A stretch of 64,000 bases of DNA from Struthio camelus (taxonomy: Eukaryota > Chordata > Aves > Struthioniformes > Struthionidae), in assembly GCF_040807025.1 (NCBI RefSeq), contig NC_090944.1, positions 112,716,238 through 112,780,237 on the forward strand. Direction: 5' to 3'. Every line of letters starts with the position of its first letter. The stretch's first letter is position 1. Shown here piece by piece: positions 27,086 through 39,860 of the stretch. The notes beneath the pieces are model-generated. The model was given only the letters and a program-made list of their open reading frames with translations, did no database searches and had not been told where the DNA came from. The position numbers and the translations under genes were made by a program.

Positions 27086-30000
27086 TCCTCCTGGCTCTGC
27101 TTTTTTGCTGGAAAGGGTGGAAGTGCAAAGTGACTGCAGGAAAAGCCATTTTCATGGCTCCGGCACCTGAACGCTGTTCTCAGCCACGAAAGTTTACTCT
27201 TCCTTTTGATCAGTACTTTTAGGTGACTCTAAACAGCTCAGGTACTCCCAGTTCTCCAGGGTGAGACCCTGGATTAGATTTTTCGGGAGTGCTAATCTCT
27301 CACAAGGCCATCTAAAACTACTAGAGACTTTCAACATTGCTATTGTAGCCTTATTCCCCTCTAACAACCCCCTCTCTGCACCATTTCCTCACCTGACGGG
27401 GCAAAGTAAAAATGAATGCATGGACAGGAAAGTCTTAGATAGTTTTGCAACCAGCACAGTAGAAAAGCCCACTGGAAAAAATAAAAGATAGTTCTATATA
27501 CAAAGCATAGTCTGGAAACATGTTTGATCCACAATGCCTGGGAACAAACATGGAATAATACAAATAAACTGTTCATTCACTGAGTGCTATCCATCCTATC
27601 CCTTGGGCTAGGCTGAGCTGGTCTCATAGGTGCAAGATCAACATGAGTGAAGAGGAGCTCGTCTGTGGTGGAAACAGGCATTTCTGACATTCCTGAGGGG
27701 AGAGAGCCCTGCCTAGTGAGTTTTCTGGCCCATTGGGCCTGCCAGGAGCAACAGGAAATGGTATCCTATACAGCAAAAAAAATGACTTTTGCAGGCAATT
27801 GAATGTACAGCAACTGATAGTACTCAGGTCAGATGTCAAAGGAGAACTGGTGCCAGAACTGTGATATATGGCTGGCATGAAAAGGCTTGGGGCGTCACCA
27901 TCACCTTCCATCTGAAGATATCAAAGACACAGTCGGACATGAACAGATAACATCCACTCACACTTGGAGAATCAGAAATTCCATTGCTTTCAAATAGTTT
28001 TATCCCCAAGGTAGTCCCAATGAATTAACCCTCGTAGAGCCTGTAAGTATGGGAGTATAACATATATTTGCTTATCCTCGTGCTATAAATAAGAAAGCAA
28101 AGAAGTAAGATTCTGATATGCATTTTCATGTGTTCAGCGACCAATTTGGCTGTTTGCCTTGATGGCACATACTAAGGTTCCTTGTAGTTCAGTATGGGTA
28201 GATCTAACAGGAAAATTTTTCCTTTGCTATCAGGGGTGAAAGCTGCCAGTGCCATCCCCTATACTTCAATGCTGTCTCTAAATATCCCAGACAACCCCTA
28301 TTAACAAAGCTTTAGTTATCCGTGTTGGAGCTATACTGCTTCTCTGCTCCTGCTTTTCTGCTGCCCCTAATGTAACTGCTCGTCCATCTCCATCCATTTG
28401 CTGTCAGTTTAGGTGAGGTCAGAGTACAACATCCCCTTAGACCCCTCAGCGCTTGAAATGTTTATGTACAGGAATAACTCTCTGCTGTCGAACGAAACTG
28501 GATTAGAAGTCATTTGATCAAGACTGTTGTGTTTATTACACAGCAGTGGTTTTAAGCCAAATCTCTGGTATGGAATCTGCTGTGCATTGGCTGTGATTAT
28601 GCCCATAATCCATGGGAATCATAGGTTGGGAAAAGCACATAATTTGACTCTTTCGATGGAAGTTCTTACTACCCTTTTATTATTACAAAATAAACTTAAG
28701 AGAATTAATATTTGACTCATAAGTGGCTGGACTCTTTCCGATTGGGAGGGGACATCTCACATTTGTACTGAGACCTGGAGTCTTCTCACTATGGTAAAAG
28801 TGAACCCCTGGGGGTTTATCTGATTTACAGGCTTTTACAGCTCCAGACCACTATATCCTTGAATTGCATTGTTTCTCCAGAGATTGCGCCCTGCTATATA
28901 TTTTCATAGTTACAAATTATCTTTCACATTTCTCAGCAGTTATTCAAAGCCTCCTAAGAAGTATTTAAAATGCCTGTACTTATGTAGCCTGCTTTGAAAC
29001 TGGGAGACAACTACGAAGGCAGACAAAAGTCACTGTAGCTTTTGCTTATATATTTGATTTGCTATTCAGATTCCAGAACTGGTTTCACGTCTGTTGCCGG
29101 GTATCTGTCATCACTTCTCTTCAGAAGCCCGGCAGGATACCCCAAACAATACCATCCTTCCAATGGGAAAGGAGGTTTCTTTCTTCCCAAGTTTTAGTGA
29201 CAAAGTCTCAAACAACAGAGTGAAACATGGTGCGTCACAGTCCAAACTGGAAAAAAGGCAAACAAAAAAACAGCTTTTCCACCCACCCATCTTTGCCATG
29301 AGCCCAAACTCTCCCTGAGTTATGGCAAGCACCCTGGAAACCATAGGATTTTTCAAAATTAAAAGACCACACGTCCAGATCACAGAGAGACTTTTCTAGA
29401 GAAAATCATAGCAAGTTCGCCTGCATTCATAGTCTACTCCAACGGAAACAAAAAATTCTTACCCATCCTTTTTCCTGGTATCCTATGAGAAGGACGAACA
29501 AGGAGCAGCTTCAAGAAGGACTGTGTGGTACTAGGCCCCAGAGGTCTCTGGTACCACTAACCTACAAGCAGCAGCTACCTTGGGGTCAGTAATCTGTTGG
29601 CGCCTGTCAATCTGCAAGGAGAAAACAAAAGCCAGGTTGTGCTTAGTTTCAGAGACTCCCCTCTTTGGTCAGGGCATATGCCACAGCACCTTTGACGGCC
29701 CGTATATCACGGTGCCGTTATCTCAGCTGCTGGCCCTTGACATCCACACAGGCCAGAGGACACAAGAGGCAGAGGCAGGTGGCTCATCAGGCCAACGAGC
29801 AAAAGCCACTTCATACCTTCCCAGTCTTTGTCGCAGCTGTGGGAGGAAGATAGAGGTAACTCCAAAAAAACACTCTCCTTTTCCCAGAAATTTAGCCCAA
29901 CTGGAAGCCCTTTCCAGAAGCTTTTTCAATGACTTGCTCGTTTATGATACATTTGTCCCTTTGCACTATTTTCTTAATCACGCCCAACATCTGCTGCATT

Positions 30001-31324
30001 GTGTCTGGGAATTAACAAAATAGGCCTCAGTTTCCTGAATTACGGTGACTTCTCTGCAGCAGTTTGAGGTTGTCTCGGCAGAGTTTCTTTTTCGGGGAAA
30101 CTGAGGAACATCATATTCATCTGTGGGCTCCTAATCCTTTCAGACTAAAGACTACTTCCTAGAGTTTTTCAAGGTACTTTCAAACTCTGCTTTGGTTAGA
30201 TCATGCAGGAAAGTAGCCACAGAAGATCTTATCTCAACCTTTGCATGCGATGACCTTGCTGCCCCATTTCATCAGTGGTTTTAAGATCACGTTATTAGGG
30301 ATTATATTAGGAATTATGGGATTATTTTAGACTTTCAGATACATTTTACATTGACTAATTTATTCTGTCTGCCTTTTCATGAGTGCCTCATGTAACATAT
30401 GAGACAGAGAGTTTGTACGATTCTAACGGTATTAAGCTTTCACCTAATCATCATTATTTTTTGAGGCCTTATGGAAACTCAGCCTGATCTGCAGCTGGGT
30501 ATAACTAATATCTGACCCCAGACATGTGATGGTACATTAAAAGTGCTGGTAAAGTATCTGGTTAGCAGATTCATGAAAAGAAAGTTAATGAACTAGTACT
30601 GTGTGTACACTGCTGTGCATGTACGTTATATCTGGCTGCCATGTGTGCCCAGGAGCAGTTCTTTCTCTGAATATGCTGAAAAGCTCTGTCATCACGAGTC
30701 AGGCGCACCCTTGATATTTTTCATAAGGCTCTAGAGGAAATTAATGTTGGTTCTTCAAGGTTATAGCTTTTATATGATAAAAAACCCTACACCAGCTGTA
30801 TCATATAGAAAACAGAAACAGATCAGAACAGGGACAGGTAACATAATCCACACACAACTGATAACTCAAGTACAGGTCTGATGTTCAGCATGTGACAATG
30901 ATAGATGAGGCCAGGATCTGCCGCCTGAAAACACCCAACATCAGTGGGAGAAATGAAAGCAAGAAAAAAACGTGCAGATTGATGGTGATAGAAGGTAAGC
31001 AGTAAAAACACAGTAATTGTTAATGTACGTTCTTAACAAGAATAGTGAAGCTTTCATGGATCGAAACTGAGTGAGAGGAGGCAGAGCCCAGGCACACACA
31101 GTTGTTGGTAATTGGGAGAGACAACTATCTCCCACCACTAGCGTAGACACGGTGGGGAAGGTGTTTCTGAGAAGCGCGTTAACTAGACCATACCATCCAC
31201 TCTTTCCCCGGCTGCCAGCAGTTGCTTTCCTAACACAGATCAAAAACTCAGGCAGGCAAGACAGAAAAATGACATCTTGTCATCTCTGGTTTATGGAAGC
31301 AGAAGTGACGGGCAGGCAACGTCC
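27086..31324. other. gene-poor interval
   Basis: No gene recognised. A 147-codon plus-strand frame at 29,580-30,023 (first codon TTG) overlaps a 62-codon plus-strand frame and a 68-codon minus-strand frame in other phases. It shows no domain, signal peptide or splice context and is treated as chance. Confidence 0.5.
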
Positions 31325-31402
31325 TGAAAGTGACTTGCCCAATGCCTTTCAGGGTGTCTTCTGCCAGAGTCAGGCATGAAGTCCAGATTTTCTGAGACAA
31401 AA
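31325..31402 (+). mobile_element. ancient SINE-like (MIR/CORE-type) fragment
   Basis: Contains AAGTGACTTGCCCAATGCC, then GCCAGAGTCAGGCATGAA and CCAGATTTTCTGAG. The order and spacing match the widespread old amniote repeat segment of the form gtgacttgcccaaggtcaca...gcagagccaggaat...ctcctga. Only this segment is recognisable, and the copy is strongly diverged. Confidence 0.4.
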
Positions 31403-34400
31403 AACAGTATTTCATCTATAAAATGTCACCCTTCTCCATTGACAAGTATGCCTGGAACATGCACAGAATTGACACTTGCGCTGTACATATGTGCTGATAA
31501 TTAGCACTTTACTGTGGAAACCTTTGTATCCTCCTTCCTGGCCTGTTTCTAGATTGCCTGAAAAGCTCTCAATTTGGGCTGCTTCCTTCACTCTTCCCAA
31601 AAGAGCAGTGGCAGATGGACAGAAAGAAGCAAGGAAAGGTTAAAGTCTGGAGCATAGCTGGTATCAACATGACCATTTCTTTCTTACAGTAAAAAAGTGG
31701 GATAGGTGCTGAGAGTTCAGTGTTTCAGACTATATAGGAGCCATCCTGTTTGTCAGAGCTGAGCAGAGTGCTCACAGCAAAGTCACAGTTTTGAAGGGTA
31801 GTTACATATATATTGAACTGTAGCCATGCGTTTAAATTCTGTTTAACGTAACACACAGAACTCAATTCAGTGCAACAGTTAAAAGTGTTTTGCTGAATCA
31901 ATCTAAAATCTTTCAGTGTCTGTAGTAAAGTAACCAGTTATTTTATGCTGGGGCATATGTAACAAATCTGCGAGCATCAGAGATTTTCCTGTACACCACC
32001 AAGTTCTGAATGGTTTGGTCCTGGACTTGTAGTGGATATATAAGAATAGCAACCTGCGTTCCACCCTTGTCAGAGTTGCCAGCTTTATGCACAGGATTGA
32101 AAGGCGCTCAGTTAATAAGATGTTTGGATGCTTAATAAGTGCATAGATGAGATACAGAGATAAGAAGTTTGGAGGTCACTCCCACAGTGTTGCATCAATA
32201 TAAAACTAGAATAATGCAGTGACGAGTCAAACCCAAGACATACCACTCAACAAGCATAACGACTTAGTTCTTGATGCACTACACATCAGATTAGCAAAAG
32301 AACCGAAGGGAACTCTCTAGCTATTATTTTGAGTGAATCATCCCTTCACCTTTTAGGACCTATATACTTATGTATAGATCTTTTTCGCGGAATAAGGCAA
32401 GACTGATTATATAGAGGGAGACAGATAGGATGTGTTTTATGGGAATGGGTGGGAGGGAAGGGGAGGGTTGTTTATAGTGATATTCACTCTTTGCCTCAAA
32501 TTCAGCAACAAATTTTTCAGTAATTATCTGTAGCAGTAGCTTTTGCAAATGCACCTCTTAACTGACATGTTACAAATATTCTAGTGCAGCTGAACAGAAT
32601 TTGTCATTGTCTATACAAACATTTTCTTAAGAATCCATCATTTCCTGTGTGTTCTAGTGTACTCTTTTTACTGTCTCTGGGTTTGTCTCATCAGAAGAAT
32701 TCTTCTTTTAACCTGGTTACGTATCAAAGCAAGTTCTATCTTCATTAACACACAATTCATCACAGAGAAAATGAAGATTTACAACATCTCGTCTTCCTGA
32801 AACTGGAAATATGCTACCAACACAGCTCAGCATGTCTGCAACAAGAAACTGAGATTAATTGTCCCATGACATGACAAAGATCTCAGTTACAGAGAAGATC
32901 CCATACTTCACCAAATTTAGAAACCTAAGGATTTCTAATCTAATCTAAACATGGCTGAACTACTTTTCCCGTTAAAAAAAATGCCTAGAATTGGGGCTTC
33001 AGTATTTCAAATGAGAACTGCATTATAGTTCTCAGATATTACAGTGACAAGTATGGTAGAAGCACCTGGCTATTAGTTTGACTTTTGGCTGTTCTCTGTC
33101 AAGCATTACAGCTCGAATCTTCTCCCATACGGATGGCACAAGAAACCCAGCTTGGTGGTAAAGAGAGTAGGGCAAGCAGCATTTCCTTTTGCAAGCTACA
33201 GAACTGCCGTGTAGTCATTTCTTTAATGCCAAGTGGAAACTGGTTCCTTTTTCTTCTTTGCCCTCTTCTCTGCTGAGCACATCCATGCACTTGGGGCAGG
33301 GAATGGAAACAGCGAAAACAGTCACAAGGAAGATTACCACACCACTGCTATCTTCTCTTTGCTTTTCCTGACTGGCCTAGTATCTGCGTCTTCCCATCAT
33401 AACCTGTCGAGTGGATAAGGGAACGGGTCTCCAGAAAGGGCTCCTACATCAGATGGTGGGAAATCAAGGGAACCTGTGCGCCACTGTTTCATAAAACCGG
33501 CATTTTCTGTGAAAATGAGCCCACTAAGTAAAGATGAAAGAAGGTAATTAAAAAGATCAAAACTCTCTCTTTCCACATTTTTGGGAATGGGATATTTAGA
33601 CTTCTCATTCCTAAATTACTTTTTATTTTGGAATTTTTTCTTAAGACTCTCTCTCATCGAAAATGAAAAAAAAATCTGTTTTTTGCTGAATCCAAACGAA
33701 AGACATTCTGAACCTCCTGACGACCTCAGAAACAGTCTTGATTCAGAGTACAGACAAAAGATTTCAGACTACCCAATTCAAACTAAAAACAACTGATCAG
33801 ATTTATGCCAGGCCTGATGCTTTCCTGGCTCATAAACGCATTACATGTGGCACCTAGGAATAAAGCATTCAGCCCTGAAAAGGAATAGGAAATACATAGA
33901 AATAAACCTTATGTGGGAATCATCAGTGCTCTTCCTCCCTACTTAACAGTCTGAAAATGCTGCTTCGACTTTGGCTATTTTTTTCTCAACTTCGCCTGTG
34001 CTATGACCTTAGATGACCCAGACTGCTATGAATCTAGCCACCGTATGTTTGATACAGAGTACTAAACAAGTGGTGTCATTTTCAGCCACTGCTGAATCTA
34101 ATCTGACCTAGATAGAAAAGCCCTTACATCCCATTACTAATCCCTTTGCTACCATCCAAGCATCCAAGCCGGTAAGCAAACAGCACGCAGACTTTAAGAA
34201 AAGTAGATAAACAAATCGAGTTTCCCAGAATTCTAAAAACTCACACGTCGGGAGATCAATCCAAGTCATATCAGTCTCCATATTACCTGAGGGTATATTT
34301 CCTGTACGGCCCAAATGCTTTCAGATCATTCTGTGATTGCAAAGACATTGAAAAAAGGTAAAATCTATGTCTCTCTAGTAGCAGACTGGAGCAACCATAT

Positions 34401-37400
34401 AGTAATTAGCTCTCCCTAGTCTTATAAAAAGGTACTTCTTGCATGAGTCTTCTCTCAAGTTTAAAAAAAAGTTACCATTTCAAAATATTTTGCTTCAATC
34501 TGCTGGACATTCCATTTAGCATTTTTCTGCTAAAATCATGATTCTAAGCCACAGCCACTTCATCAGCCTAGAAATAGTTGATTTTCCCACAGTCTCTCCA
34601 ACAGTCAGACAACAAACTTGCACCAAGATGGTTCAATTTCATTGGAGTCAGCACCTACTGAGCAATGTGGTTTGGGTTTCTTTTAAGCATTCAAGAACAT
34701 TTTTCATAATAATGCCAGATGGCCTTGCAATCAAAACCTTTGCATTCAACCCTTTACCTCCACACTCTGTGCTGATAGTGCATAGATTTGAATTTGAATG
34801 CGCAAGATGGAAGCTGTTTCAGATTAGTCTCAAAAAATAAAATAATTACCTTTATAGTGACAAATTTTCCAGCTGTATTAACTGTTCTCTGGCTTTCACG
34901 TATCTACCCAAATATTACGTGAAGAAAAGAGACAAAAGAGAGGAGAAAAATTTCTGGACTACCACCACAAAAGAAATTGTTTCTTAATTACAAACAGGAC
35001 ACCCTTAAGCCAAGAACTGAAGAGAAGGGCAATCTCTGTGACCTTTCCACATCATTTTGCTTTGAAATGTGGGGTAGGCAGAACCAATTGATGTGAATAG
35101 ATTTAGTAAGATAAACACCAAAGGCAACTTTTTATATTTAACAACACGAGGTCTTCTACAGGACAAAGAATAGGAATAAGAAAACTTGTTATGTACTCTT
35201 ACAAAATATAGCATGTATTTAAAAGGAAAATATTTGCTTACCAGTTGTGGCTGTATAACGTCAAACATACGGTAGCTACGTGATATCTTAACCTTACCCT
35301 CAAGCTATGAGGAAATTGAGTAGATAGTTGGTTTTCTAGCGTCTTTAAAGTAACTAAACATGAAAGGTCATACTTGGGGAGAACAGTAGATAAGCTGTCC
35401 AACAAAGCCAGCAGAGCTGAGGAGACTTGCTCATGTGCAATGGGTAGCCCACTGTTTGCTTAGAAACATGTCATAGATGTAACATTTAGTAATGGTTTAA
35501 AAGTATCCCGTATAAATAAGTAGTAGAATATACACAGGAAAAAAGAATGAAAGAGATTGATTCAACCTGAGAATAAAGAGATGGCTGAGTTAACATACTA
35601 AGCCTAATTTTAATTAACGTTATGATCAACTGATTTTATGATCCTGCATCACAGTTGATGTAATCGCATTTCCTTTTAAAAGGCAAGTAAGTGGCCTGCA
35701 CAGAGACATCCAACCTCAGAACAATATCCTATACATATTTTAGCCCCAGTGTATTAGCCTTTTGTGATGACAAAGTGATGAAATAGGGAGAACGTGCCTG
35801 CACTGCCTGGGCTAGATCCAGTGTCCTCCAAAGCCAGTTGAAATAACAGCTTTCAGCAGACTGACACATGACTAAAGGAGAAACATAAGCACGATTTTAG
35901 ATGCTCACTATTAGAATTTGTCAAAACGTGTAATACCTGTTTGATGAGAATTGTAAATGTCACGCTTTTTTTTTTAATGCCAGTACAGAAAAATTCAGTG
36001 TTTCTTTTTTTTTTTTTTTTGGGGGGAGGGGGTGCAGGGAGGGAAAAGAGTGGTGCTAGGAAAAGAAGAGGAGAAGAGGGCTTTCAAGAGCTAAAATTAA
36101 GTGCTACAGCGCCAGCCACAGGCAGGACAGAAAGAGACATAGGACCAATTCCTACACCCAGAACTTGAAGCTCCCCTCTTCAGTGACTATGCCCAGCAAG
36201 CTCCGAGAGGCAGGGTGGCTCTCAGAGGGTAAAGTCCTACCACAGTCCCCTACCAGTGATTTATAGGTAGGCTATTACAGTGAAAGGGCCCCATTCTCTA
36301 ACCCCATAGATAAAGGTACTGTCTCATGCATCATGAAACAATGGAGATCTCAAAGATGGTGTTATGTAGCAGTGAACTCAAGGACATTTTTTTTCTTTTC
36401 CAATGCGGTTTACTACAGTAGCATTTAAAGAACACCTTCTTCCTCATTAGACCACCGGACCCTGTTCTGAAACCCACACTGCAGAGGGGCTGAAATATTT
36501 CCACTTAAGTGGTAGACATTTTTATACATACATATATTTGCAAACATACACATAGGGGTCCGTCACAAAGTTTAATTGCATTTAACTATATAATCTCGTT
36601 TTATCCCAAAATATCACTGACAGCTGTACATTTGACCACTTTATTCCGAGATCAGCCAAAGCAGTTGCTGCTAGCTGTTTCAGAGTCAAGAATTTTGCAG
36701 TAGGCACAGCGACCTAATATTGTACCTCAGAAATTGCAACCTTCCTCCAGTGAAATCACTCTCAGATATTGCTATTTTCTTCCTGTGCTTCAGGAATCAA
36801 AGAAAGTTCCCCTCAGCCAACTAAAGGAAGCACCCCCAAAACAATAACGTTTGTAAAATAAGCTTAGCAGAACAACATTCACAACGCCCAGCTTCCTCTG
36901 TAGCCGCTCTTCAGCAGCCACAAACAACTTCCCCAGGATTTCAGCAGGACTGCAGACCTACTGCCCTGCAGTGTAAACGGTCCCTGTCCTAGCCAAGGGC
37001 CGTGCTCCAGAACGGTCCTGACACGTCCTTTTTGTGGCATCTCAGTGCAGCAACATTCATGGAGGACCAAGGCATGGCATTCATGGGACAGAAACATCAT
37101 GTGCCTCTTTCCCTTTGATTCCTTCTGCAGTGATCCCGAGCTAAATTCTATGCTATACTTTGGATAAATAATGGCGAATAAATGTTGGAAAATCTCTAAC
37201 TTTATGGAGGTACAAGTTCCAATTTGAATAAACTCTGCATAATCTGATACTCCCCCAACGCAGGCTCGTGATATTGTACCTTAATTTTTATGAAATCTTG
37301 TTTTACTGAAGTTTTGAGCGTTCCTCACGACTTCCATAAGGTGAGGGTTTATTGTACGCTAGTTGCTCCTCTTACGTACAGCATACAGTGCCCATAAATT

Positions 37401-37812
37401 TCAGGTTAATTAACTCACATCTGGTTTTCCACAAGCAGGAATACCAAGTTCTACAGCCAACTGCTATTACTAGCTAAAGTGCTTTGTGCTCTCACTTGTC
37501 TAGGGATGAAACTAGTGCATCGTTGATTTTTAAATCTATACTTTTAAAGTCTGATGCCTTGTTAGAAGGCCAGGGGTTATTAATTTCAAAAACAGAAGGT
37601 AGAGTTTAATGAATAATGAATAGCAGCTGTTGGAAACAAATCTTTGCAGCCCTGGGACCGTCTTTCCCTATGTTACAATTACACTTTGATTGACCTCAAC
37701 AATAACTAACAAGCATGCCCAGCTGGATCATAAACCAAGTATATACTGTGTCCAGATTTGGTGTAAAATTTCACTTCAATGAAACACTCACTGTCAGTCT
37801 AACTTTGTCCCA
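31403..37812. other. gene-poor interval
   Basis: No gene recognised. A T-run of about 16 followed by a G-rich and then purine-rich stretch occupies 36,004-36,090. Short frames (60-102 codons) have no domains. Confidence 0.5.
36004..36090. repeat. T-run plus G/purine-rich low-complexity tract
   Basis: About 16 T, then GGGGGGAGGGGG, then GGAAAAG/AGGAG purine-rich sequence. Low complexity, read directly. The G-runs could form a quadruplex. Confidence 0.8.
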
Positions 37813-38376
37813 TCATACGTCAATCAGACTTACAAATAAACTTATTAGAGGCGGGACTCGTGTTTGCCTTGGGAAAAGTTCTTTGCTGGCAATGAACACA
37901 GAGTTTAGAAAAATCCCTAGTACCTGAGCGTGGCCCCACCTCTGAAGGAGACCATTCTGTCTGGACAAAATACGTGGGGTTTGTTCACTGCGTGAGGAGT
38001 GACAGTCTTCCAGGTTGCCAAAAACAGCTCTATCTCTGCAGCTGGGAGGCTGAGAGCAGAAAGACATGAAGTACAAGAGGACGGGCTCATCGCACATCTG
38101 ACGTATTTTCTCTGTGAGGAAACGTACTAAACTGGGACTGGGTGCTTCAGCCAGTTTGTAGCAGAGAGGACCGCGGGGTATTTGCTGGGCGCTCAGTGCC
38201 TCTCTCATGTGGGCAATCGCAGAGTGCAACGCCTGGATTTTTCTAAACTGTACCGGGACAAACTGCTTATACGTGCTAGCAAAAGAAGAAAAGTGTGGTA
38301 TGCACTGTCTTGTGAATGGGTTACTCGCAGTTTTTACATCCTGTCTTATCAGATAGGAACTTTGGTCTACAGCCAA
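37813..38376 (-). other. unassigned 187-codon open frame
   Basis: The longest open frame in the window outside the LINE and the BICRAL exon. The translation begins MAVDQSSYLIRQ and has a mixed, not strongly biased composition. No signal peptide, membrane span or known domain was recognised. The central part (about 37,925-38,240) keeps more CpGs than the flanking DNA. By a rough random-sequence estimate about one frame of this length is expected in 64 kb of six-frame sequence, so length alone is not evidence. Alternatives are a conserved non-coding element, a retrocopy fragment or chance. Confidence 0.15.
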
Positions 38377-39524
38377 AGTATATCAGGGATGAGCCAGGGG
38401 TGAATAAGATACTCCAGCCTTGGGATTTGCATTGCTCTCAGCTTTCTGCAGCATTGTCTGCCCTCTCCTGACAGTTCCAGGTGAAGCAAATGAACGAGCA
38501 ACAGATTCCCTCTCACATCAAATTGTTGGACTTTTCCTAGCTCTTCCATTTAAAATACCTATGTATTCTTATTTGTATTATTGTTTCTATTGCTAAGCAT
38601 GATTTTTGAAAGTTTATGCTCTGTAAGGGAGACACACTCCTTTGCCACCATTTCACTATTACAAACTCCAGATATTTTTACAGGACCTTTCCTAAACGGC
38701 ACAGAAGAACATGCAAAATTACTCAGATGCCAAAATATCCCCGGTTTAGTTTTCCAGCTTTAATTTCCTAGATGTATCCTGTGAGACCACAACATTGCAC
38801 TTCATACAATCTGCACTCAACAACAAGCGAGCTCGACTTGCAGGTTGCGTGTAACACGTTGCAGAGCTGTAACTGTGCGTCTCACCTCTCTCCACCAGAA
38901 TAGAAGAGCATCAAGTGCATCCCTTCCTCGTGTCGCTTCCCCTCTTCTGCACCTCATTTAATGGACTGTGAATAAAATAGACAGTATGACAAACACCAGC
39001 TTGCATTCTGCCTGTCCTTACGCTAATGCTCTTCTTCGTTTTGCTTTCTCCACTTGACGTTTCTACTCTGTCTCTGATGGCTTTTCATTGATCTCAGAAT
39101 CTTCAAGAGAAGTCTTGTTACCAGGGTTTCCTGATCTCCTCCATCTCTGCATAGAGTTTCTTTATAGATTCTTGTCTGAATCCCAAAATTTCTGCTCAGA
39201 GGAATATCTGGTTTACAAACAACAGCCATTGATTTCAGTAGAATCAGAAATGAGATTATTTAAAATAGACAGCTGGCAATGCCTCAGTTCAAGCCACAGG
39301 ACTGCAGGTATGATCTGTAGTTACGCTATCATTTCAAAAGCAACATACTGTTCTTCCTAGCGCACAAAAAAAAAAAAAAATCACTTGCTAGTAGGTAAAA
39401 TTACACATTGCCACCACCCCCTGCAAAAAACAAATCCCCTGGACCTCAAACCATCCCCATACCAGATCATCAGGCAGATAAATGGAGCTTACAGCACACG
39501 TTGACTGTTGATAATCCCAGTCGA
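38377..39524. other. gene-poor interval
   Basis: No gene recognised. A 15-A run lies near 39,366-39,380, with AT-rich and C-rich simple sequence beside it. Confidence 0.5.
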
Positions 39525-39860
39525 GGTGGATGGATTTGGGAAGTAAATTCCAAAGCTGAGGTCAAGTGTCTCTGGCTGATTTCAGTTATAAGCACTGTGT
39601 TACAGGAAGAGCGGTCTCCTGGGTAACCATTTCGGGCTTTATAGGTTAAAACTAACACCTTGAATTCTACCCGGAAACTTATTAACAACCAGCAGAAGTC
39701 CCAGCCACTGATCTAAAGTGTTCTTGGCATGAAATTCCACATGGTGCATGCGCAGCCACATTCTGCACAAGCTCCAGTTTCCAAGGGTCTCCAGATATAG
39801 TCCTGTATGGAGTGTGTCAAGGTGACAAAGGCACGGATAACTGTGACAAGGTTTCTCCAC
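39525..39860 (-). mobile_element. ancient LINE fossil (L2/CR1-like ORF2 3' part)
   Basis: On the minus strand two short blocks are diagnostic of the C-terminal region of reverse transcriptases of the L2/CR1 group. LELVQNVAA is at 39,780-39,751, where the family has LQLVQNAAARLL, and FRVEFKVLVLTYKARNG is at 39,676-39,626, where it has FR-FK-LVLT-KALNG. They lie in the right order and at about the right spacing but in different frames, so at least one frameshift separates them, and stops lie between. Nucleotide similarity seems to continue on the plus strand to about 39,535 (GGGAAGTAAATTCCAAAGC). The copy is old and inactive. The exact family (L2, L3/CR1-like) is not determined. Confidence 0.65.

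Noticed and set aside
29580..30023. 147-codon plus-strand open frame
   Set aside because: It starts at a TTG, has no domain, signal or splice context, overlaps another plus-strand frame and a minus-strand frame, and its length is near what chance allows in 64 kb.
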